DNA of 16,685 bases, taken from positions 1 to 16,685 of the forward strand of contig JAEYQF010000400.1 in the NCBI GenBank assembly GCA_023410155.1. The letters run 5' to 3'. Each line of letters opens with the position of its first letter. The first letter of the stretch is position 1. Position numbers and translations under genes: made by a program. The notes beneath the pieces are model-generated. The model had not been told where the DNA came from, did no database searches, and was given only the letters and a program-made list of their open reading frames with translations. The stretch comes from Verrucomicrobiota bacterium (GTDB lineage Bacteria > Verrucomicrobiota > Verrucomicrobiia > Opitutales > Opitutaceae). Positions 1 to 5,600 of the stretch are shown here, piece by piece.

Positions 1-58
1 AGACGAATTCGTCGCCGGTGAAGGAGCGGCCGCCGGATTTCTTGAAGACGTAGCTCTT

Positions 59-820
59 CTATTCCTTCACGTAGAACTCGGAGGAGCCCACGTCGAGGGC
101 GAGGAAGATGTCCTTGCCGAGCTTGTAACCGGCGCCCTTCACGGCCGCGGCGATCGCATCGAGCGCGTCGGTCGTGGAGGCGAGGTTGGGGGCGAAGCCG
201 CCTTCGTCACCGACGGCGGTGGCGAGGCCCTTGGACTTGAGCACCTTCTTCAGCGAGTGGAAAACTTCGGCGCCGGCGCGGAGTGCCTCGGCGAACGTGT
301 CGAAGTTGCGCGGCACGATCATGAACTCTTGGAAGTCGATCGGGGCATCGGAGTGCGCGCCGCCGTTCATGATGTTCATGAGCGGAACAGGGAGGACCTT
401 GGCGTTAGGTCCGCCGAGATACTTGTAGAGGGGCTGGCCCACCGCGTCGGCGGCGGCTTTGGCGACGGCCATGGAGACGCCGAGGATGGCGTTGGCGCCG
501 AGCTTCGACTTGGTGGAGGTGCCGTCGAGCTTGAGCATCGCACGATCGACGCCGATCTGCTCGAGCGCGTCGAAGCCGATGAGCGCGGGGGCGATCTTGG
601 ACTTCACATTGCCAACCGCCTTGAGCGTGCCCTTGCCGAGATAGCGGGTCTTGTCGCCGTCGCGCAGCTCGATGGCTTCGTGTTCGCCCGTGCTCGCGCC
701 GGAGGGAACCGCAGCGCGGCCGAAGGCGCCGCAGGCGAGTTTCACGTCGACCTCGACGGTCGGGTTACCGCGCGAGTCGATGATTTCGCGGGCATTGATG
801 GCAGTGATCGTAGTGCTCAT
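59..820 (-). CDS. eno: Enolase, N-terminal 253 residues, interrupted by an in-frame TAG
   Basis: Phosphopyruvate hydratase, the cytoplasmic glycolytic enzyme that interconverts 2-phosphoglycerate and phosphoenolpyruvate with Mg2+. Clear enolase landmarks are visible: the N-terminal DSRGNPTVEVDV and VPSGASTGEHEA stretches, NGGAHSDAPIDFQEFM, the catalytic GDEGGFAPN loop near residue 206, and the Mg-ligand aspartate D243 in LALDVGSSEFY. Enolases are usually about 420-430 residues. Here TAG at 59-61 ends the frame at residue 253, in the middle of the barrel and before the remaining metal and substrate ligands. The same frame continues past the TAG to the window edge with enolase-like sequence (KSYVFKKSGGRSFTGDEFV), so the gene is whole apart from one substitution, not truncated by rearrangement. 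Two other genes here end in TAG, which argues against genome-wide amber recoding. A sequencing error or a recent nonsense mutation is most likely. Starts at ATG 820; no clear Shine-Dalgarno. Family identity is certain; functional state is not. Confidence 0.93.
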   Translation of the reverse strand: MSTTITAINAREIIDSRGNPTVEVDVKLACGAFGRAAVPSGASTGEHEAIELRDGDKTRYLGKGTLKAVGNVKSKIAPALIGFDALEQIGVDRAMLKLDGTSTKSKLGANAILGVSMAVAKAAADAVGQPLYKYLGGPNAKVLPVPLMNIMNGGAHSDAPIDFQEFMIVPRNFDTFAEALRAGAEVFHSLKKVLKSKGLATAVGDEGGFAPNLASTTDALDAIAAAVKGAGYKLGKDIFLALDVGSSEFYVKE

Positions 821-909
821 GAGGAAAATGGAAACGCTCAGGTGTGGCGGCTCGCCCCGGCCCGCGCAAGTCTCGCCTGCGTCTTGGCCAGCCGATGCGC
901 GGAAATCGC

Positions 910-930
910 CAAGAAAAGGGGAAATCCCCC
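910..930 (-). terminator. Possible intrinsic terminator after the ankyrin-repeat gene
   Basis: Read on the minus strand, about 30 bases after the ankyrin gene stop, GGGG, a four-base ATTT loop and CCCC are followed by TTTTCTT. The stem is short (four pairs) but the T-rich tail is in the right place. It lies upstream of enolase on the same strand, so it would separate the two transcription units. The rest of the 141-base gap holds nothing else I can name. Confidence 0.35.
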
Positions 931-961
931 ATGTCGGTGCCGAGGCCGGGGAATCCCGCGG

Positions 962-1987
962 TCAAAAGGGCGGTTTCGAGAACCCGAGGTTCTCCATCAA
1001 GCGACCCAGAGGTCCGCGTTGCTTGGGGCGAAACTGCACTGGCAAGTGGTCGACGAAGCCGCGGGTGATCGCGATTCGGCCGACGGTCATGCCTACATAG
1101 TTACGAGCGTTGAGATTCTCCAGTGTCAGCACGCCGGTGGGCACTTGATCCAGATGACCTTCGTAGGCCGCCGCGTGCAGGGGAGTATCGCCGTTGTCGT
1201 TGCGCGTGAGCAGCAGATCGGAGGTGAGCACCTCGCGCGGGATTTTGGAGAGCTGACCGGTCTCGGCGGCCGCGTGGATCACCGTGAAGCCGGTTTTGCT
1301 CGCGAGGATCAGCCGGTCATGCGTCAGCATGTCGGGCGGGACCTGGCCCAGGTGGCCCGAGATCGCGGCGGCGTGCAGCACCGTGTCGCCCGCCGAGGTT
1401 TTCTGAGTCAGCGCGTCGCCTGTGAGCAGGCTGGCGGGGAACTGGTCGAGGTGACCGTTGAACGCGGCGACATGCAGCACCGTTTCGCCGCCGAGATTGC
1501 GCTGCAGGAGATTCTCCGACGTGAGAAACGCCACGGGCAAACGATCGACCGTGCCATGCTCGGCCGCCTCGTGCAGCAGAGTATTGCCGAGATGCGTGCG
1601 CGAGGTCGCGATGGCGGCAGTCAGTAACGGCGCGGGGAGTTGTTCGAGATGCCCGTGCGCGGCGGCCACGTGAAAAACGGTATAGCCGGAGTTGCTCGCC
1701 AGATTCAGCAGGCGCTCGTTGATGAACTCCGGGGGAATCTGGTCGAGGAAGCCACCGATCGCCGCGTGATGCAGGGGCGTATAGCCGGAATCGTTGCGAA
1801 GGGTGAGGTTGGCTTCGGTAAGCACGGCACGGGGGAGCACCTTCAACTGGCCCGTCTTTGCGGCCATGTGCAAAGGCGTGTTGCCCGCTGCATTGCGACT
1901 CGTGAGCCGCTCAGTTGTGAGCGACTCGGCTGGGAGTTCGCTCAACTTCTCCGAGCGCGCAGCCTGATGCAGATCGGCGGTTTCCAT
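962..1987 (-). CDS. Ankyrin-type repeat protein with nine regular 33-residue units
   Basis: A 341-residue protein made almost wholly of ankyrin-like repeats, with no signal peptide or membrane segment, so probably cytoplasmic and used for protein binding. After an N-terminal capping helix (about residues 1-34) the units start at GNTPLHMAA, GYTPLHHAA, GYTVFHVAA, GNTLLHEAA, GETVLHVAA, GDTVLHAAA, GFTVIHAAA, GDTPLHAAA and a degenerate GMTVGRIAI. Eight successive units are exactly 33 residues. The first half of each unit is classical ankyrin (G-TPLH-AA--GHL). The second half, usually EVVKLLLEKGADVNAKD, is replaced by a pattern like DQ-P--LLT--NL--RN. The C-terminus is a short basic tail ending KPPF. 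I chose ATG 1987; an in-frame TTG at 2002 would add five residues (MVVRG). It diverges from the response regulator at 2109. Partner and role cannot be told from sequence. Confidence 0.85.
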   Translation of the reverse strand: METADLHQAARSEKLSELPAESLTTERLTSRNAAGNTPLHMAAKTGQLKVLPRAVLTEANLTLRNDSGYTPLHHAAIGGFLDQIPPEFINERLLNLASNSGYTVFHVAAAHGHLEQLPAPLLTAAIATSRTHLGNTLLHEAAEHGTVDRLPVAFLTSENLLQRNLGGETVLHVAAFNGHLDQFPASLLTGDALTQKTSAGDTVLHAAAISGHLGQVPPDMLTHDRLILASKTGFTVIHAAAETGQLSKIPREVLTSDLLLTRNDNGDTPLHAAAYEGHLDQVPTGVLTLENLNARNYVGMTVGRIAITRGFVDHLPVQFRPKQRGPLGRLMENLGFSKPPF

Positions 1988-2108
1988 TCCGCGGACAACC
2001 AAGTTTTCCCCCGCGGCGGAGGCAAACCAAAAGCCGGCGGTCCTCTCCCTCCGTCACGCGACGGATTTCGGTTTGCCATGGCAAAACACGCTCGCACGCT
2101 CGGAACAC
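1988..2108. promoter_or_regulatory. Divergent intergenic region with nested inverted repeats
   Basis: This 121-base stretch must hold the promoters of both the ankyrin gene (minus) and the response regulator (plus). It contains an 8-bp inverted repeat, GGCAAACC at 2021-2028 and GGTTTGCC at 2070-2077, and between the arms a perfect small hairpin, CCGTC-ACGC-GACGG, at 2051-2064. The arms could be operator half-sites or a structured 5' leader. I see no convincing -35/-10 pair. Confidence 0.4.
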
Positions 2109-2531
2109 ATGAAGCCCGCTGAAGCCGCTCCAGCCACTCAGCCCCGCAAGGAATCTGTGCTGATCATCGACGACGAGAAGCCTCTGTTGGACGTCTTCGA
2201 AGCCGCCTTGTCCCCATTTTTTGAAGTCACGAAGGCGATCTCGGCCCGCGACGCGGAGTTCATTTTGCACAAGAAGGATTTCAAGGTGGTTGTCGCCGAT
2301 CACCTCATGCCCGGCGGCAACGGCATGAGTTTCCTCGTGCGGGCTCGCGAAGAGTATCCCCACATGCAGCGCGTCCTCGTCACGGGCTACATGAAGCCGG
2401 AGATGCTGATGCGCAGCGTGAACGAGGCGGCTCTGTTCCGCTACCTGCTGAAGCCGGTCTCGTTGCCGGAGTTGGTCAAAGTCGTGCAAGACGCCGCCAA
2501 GGCGCACGACGCGAGCCTCGCTTCGCGCTGA
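2109..2531 (+). CDS. Stand-alone receiver-domain response regulator
   Basis: A 140-residue protein consisting of a single CheY-like receiver domain (about residues 16-130) and no output domain. The phosphorylation site is intact: acidic pair D21-D22 in LIIDDEKP, phospho-acceptor D64 in VVADHLMPGG, switch threonine T92 in LVTGY and lysine K115 in LLKPVS. The DHLMPG and TGY segments resemble receivers of RpfG-like and hybrid-kinase regulators. No histidine kinase is in the window, so it is an orphan here and must act by protein contact. ATG 2109 gives a normal receiver; an upstream in-frame TTG at 2073 would add twelve residues lying in the promoter region and is less likely. It is divergent from the ankyrin-repeat gene and convergent with uvrA. 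Ends in TGA. Confidence 0.88.
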   Translation: MKPAEAAPATQPRKESVLIIDDEKPLLDVFEAALSPFFEVTKAISARDAEFILHKKDFKVVVADHLMPGGNGMSFLVRAREEYPHMQRVLVTGYMKPEMLMRSVNEAALFRYLLKPVSLPELVKVVQDAAKAHDASLASR

Positions 2532-2570
2532 GCCGCGCCGCATCTGGGCGCGGCCGGGTTCGCTCTTTGT
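2532..2570 (+). terminator. GC-rich hairpin after the response regulator
   Basis: Directly after the stop codon, GCCGCGCC (2532-2539) and GGCGCGGC (2547-2554) form a perfect 8-bp stem with a seven-base loop. The following run GGGTTCGCTCTTTGT is only moderately T-rich, so termination is likely but not textbook. Confidence 0.5.
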
Positions 2571-2658
2571 CCCGACCCGGTCCGGACCTGGGCTCGACCC
2601 TGCACGCAACGTGTCCCGACTCGGTGCGCAATCGGTCCCGACTCGAGCCGCACCGTGG
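2571..2658 (+). repeat. 22-bp tandem minisatellite, four degenerate copies
   Basis: Four head-to-tail units of exactly 22 bp start at 2571, 2593, 2615 and 2637. Each opens with CCCGAC or CTCGAC and the fourth ends CCGCACCGTGG. The same unit, in the same phase but on the opposite strand, occurs inside the glycosyltransferase gene at 9358-9423. For example 2579-2600 matches a glycosyltransferase-gene copy at 19 of 22 positions. The array fills the gap between the converging response regulator and uvrA. It decays at 2659 into the last codons of uvrA. It is not a CRISPR: there are no spacers. Confidence 0.75.
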
Positions 2659-2673
2659 CACGATTGAGGACGA

Positions 2674-5600
2674 TCAGCGTTTGAGTTTCTTCCGCAGATA
2701 CGGCGCGGTGGGGCTGGACTTCACTTTCAACAAGCCGGTGAGCTCGCCCTGATAGAGCAGTTCGCCGCCGTCGGGTCCGCCGACGGGGCCGAGTTCGATG
2801 ATGTAGTCAGCTTCCGCGAGTAGATCGAGGTGATGTTCGATCACCACTACGCTGTGGCCTTGCTCGACGAGCGAGTGCAGCACGCGGATGAGTTTTTCGC
2901 AGTCGCTCAGGTGCAGTCCGATCGTCGGCTCCTCGAGGAGATAGAGATTCTTGGGCTGCTGGCCGCGGCTGCGTTCGCGATAGGAGGCCAGTCCGTGCGA
3001 AAGCTCCGTCACGAGTTTGAGCCGCTGGGCTTCGCCGCCGCTGAGCGTCGGCGAACTCTGCCCGAGCGTGAGATAGCCGAGACCGCAATCGACCATGAGC
3101 TGGCAGACCTGCGAGAGCTGGGAATGAAAATCGAAGAACTGCGCAGCTTCCTCGAACGTGAGCTGCAGCACCTGGCCGATGTTCTTGCCCTTCCACGTAA
3201 CGTCGACGAGGTCCGGGCTGTAGCGCGAGCCGCGGCAGTCGTCGCAGGGCAGAAAGGTGTCGGGCATGAACGCCATCTCGAGCTTCACGCGTCCGGCGCC
3301 TTCGCACGTCGGGCAGCGTCCGCCGGCGGTGTTGAAGGAGAAACGGCCGGCCGTGTATCCACGAATCTTGGACTCGGGCAGCGACGCGAAGAACTGCCGG
3401 ATGAGATCGAAGATGCCGAGATAGGTCGCCGGCGTGGAGCGCGGTGTCTTGCCGATTGGCGATTGATCGACCTCGATCACGGACTTGAAGCCGCTGAAGC
3501 CGCGAAGTTCGGCAAATGGAACCGCAGAACCTTCCGTCGTGAATCCCGAGCTCTTAACGAAGTCGCGACCCGTGAGTTTCGTTTTCTTCTGCTTTAGCGC
3601 GAACGCGACCGCCGGATGGAGCAGATCGCGGAAGAGCGTGGATTTCCCCGCGCCACTCGGGCCCGCGACCATGACAAGCCGGCCGTGCGGAATACGCAGA
3701 TCGAAGCCCTTCAGATTGCGGAACGACGCCGCGGTGAGCGTCAGCGCATTTTCGGTTTTGGGTTTTGAGTTCTCGATTGGGCGATAGCTGCCGCGAAGGG
3801 GATGTTCGATGCCCTTGCTGAGGAAGAGTCCGGTGAGGGATTTGTCGCTCCGCTTGATCTCGGCAGGCGTGCCGTTGGCGAGCACTTCACCGCCGTGGAT
3901 GCCGGCGGCGGGGCCCAGATCGATGATGCGATCGGCGCGTTCCATGAGTTCGTCGTCGTGCTCGACGACGAGGAGCGTGTTGCCCTTGGCGCGCAGCGCC
4001 TGGAGCGTGTCGATGAGCCGGTCGTTGTCGCGGGCGTGCAGACCGATGCTCGGTTCGTCGAGCACGTAGAGGACGCCGGCGAGATTGGTCCCGAGTTGCG
4101 CGGCGAGTCGGATGCGCTGCGCCTCGCCGCCGGAAAGTGTGTCGGTCGGACGATCGAGCGAGAGATATCCGAGGCCAACGTGGTCGAGGAACTTCAGGCG
4201 CTCCTCGATCTGCGGCACGATGTCCTGAGTGATCAGCCGCCCCCGCTCGTCGAGATCGAGCTGGCGCAAGTGTGCGAGCAATTGCGCGGGTGTGGAGGCA
4301 AGAAGTTGCGGGAGCGAGAGCGGTGGCTGTTTGCCGCGGAAGTGGAGCTTCACCGCGCGTGAAACGCGGTTGATTCGCGCCCCATGACACTCCGGGCAGG
4401 GCGTGCCTGCGTCCGAGAGATCGTCGGAAGAATCGACGCCGAATTCGCGCAGCCGTGCGGCGGGATCGTCTTCGTCATCCTCGTCGCCGACCTCGAGCAT
4501 CCAGGGAAACACGCGACCGTGTCCGCGACAGGTTGGGCACCAGCCGCGGGGCGAGTTGAACGAAAAATCCTTGGGATCGAGTTCGGAAAACGACTCGCCC
4601 GTCTCGATGTCCGTGCGCGTGGTGGAGAACCACGACACGATTTCGTTTTGCGGCGTGAGGAGGAAGCACGAGCCCTTGCCTAGGCGGAGCGCGGTTTCGA
4701 GGGTGGTCGAGAGCTTGGGGAGCGGCGCGTTGGGGGACGGTTTCAGATCGGCGACGACCACCTCGATGTCGTGCTCCCGGTAGCGATCGAGTTTTTGAAA
4801 AGCATCGACGGGCACGAGCTGCCCGTCTGCGCGCATGAGCTTGTAGCCCTGTTTGCCGATCCACGTGGCGATCGGTTGATGGTGGCCCTTGCGACCGCGG
4901 ATCAGCGGGGCGCAGAGATAGAGGTGCCGTGCGCGTTTCGCCTTGGGTGAATCGAGCACCCGATCGAGCAGTTTCCTCAACTGGCCCATCGAGAGCGGCG
5001 TCACCGGCTTGTCCGTGTCGGGGTGATGCTGAATGCCGAGGCGCGCGTAGAGCAGGCGCAGGTATTGTGCGACTTCGGTGATCGTCGCGACCGTGGATTT
5101 TCGTGAACCGCGCGTGACGCGTTGTTCGATCGCAACCGTCGGCGGAATGCCCGTGAGCCGATCGATTGCGGGGCGGGGGAGTTGTTCGACGAACTGCCGC
5201 GCGTAGGGCGACATCGACTCCATGAAGCGTCGCTGGCCCTCTGCGAACACGATGTCGAACGCGAGCGTGGATTTGCCCGAACCGGAGACGCCGGTGACAA
5301 CCGACAACTCGCGATGCGGAATCGTGAGCGAGAGATTCTTCAGGTTGTTCTCTCGCGCGCCGACGATTGTCAGTTGTGCGTTGTCGGGTGCACTGGAGAC
5401 CGGATTGAGGAGATCGGAGCTCGGGACCGACGCGCGGTAGGGCGCGGCCGATTCGGCGGCGAGCGCGAGTCCGTGCGTGTCCTCCGCGAGGGCTTCGCGC
5501 AGGAAGCGCGACGTTTCGGTGTCGGCCGCAGCGACGAGTTCGGGCGGACCCTCCGCGACGATCCGGCCGCCGTTCGCGCCGGCATCGGGACCGATCTCGA

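Noticed and set aside
59..61. Amber recoding (pyrrolysine or stop reassignment) as the explanation of the enolase TAG
   Set aside because: The MFS gene at 13599 and the YqaA-like gene at 16229 both end naturally in TAG, and no suppressor tRNA is in the window.
257..1627. Long open frame (456 codons) on the plus strand opposite enolase and the ankyrin gene
   Set aside because: It spans two clearly recognised minus-strand genes and the gap between them and has no family features; an antisense shadow of high GC codon use.
2527..2570. Extension of the 22-bp array leftward by two more units
   Set aside because: About 14 of 22 positions agree, but the perfect hairpin at 2532-2554 and the response regulator stop codon explain this stretch better.
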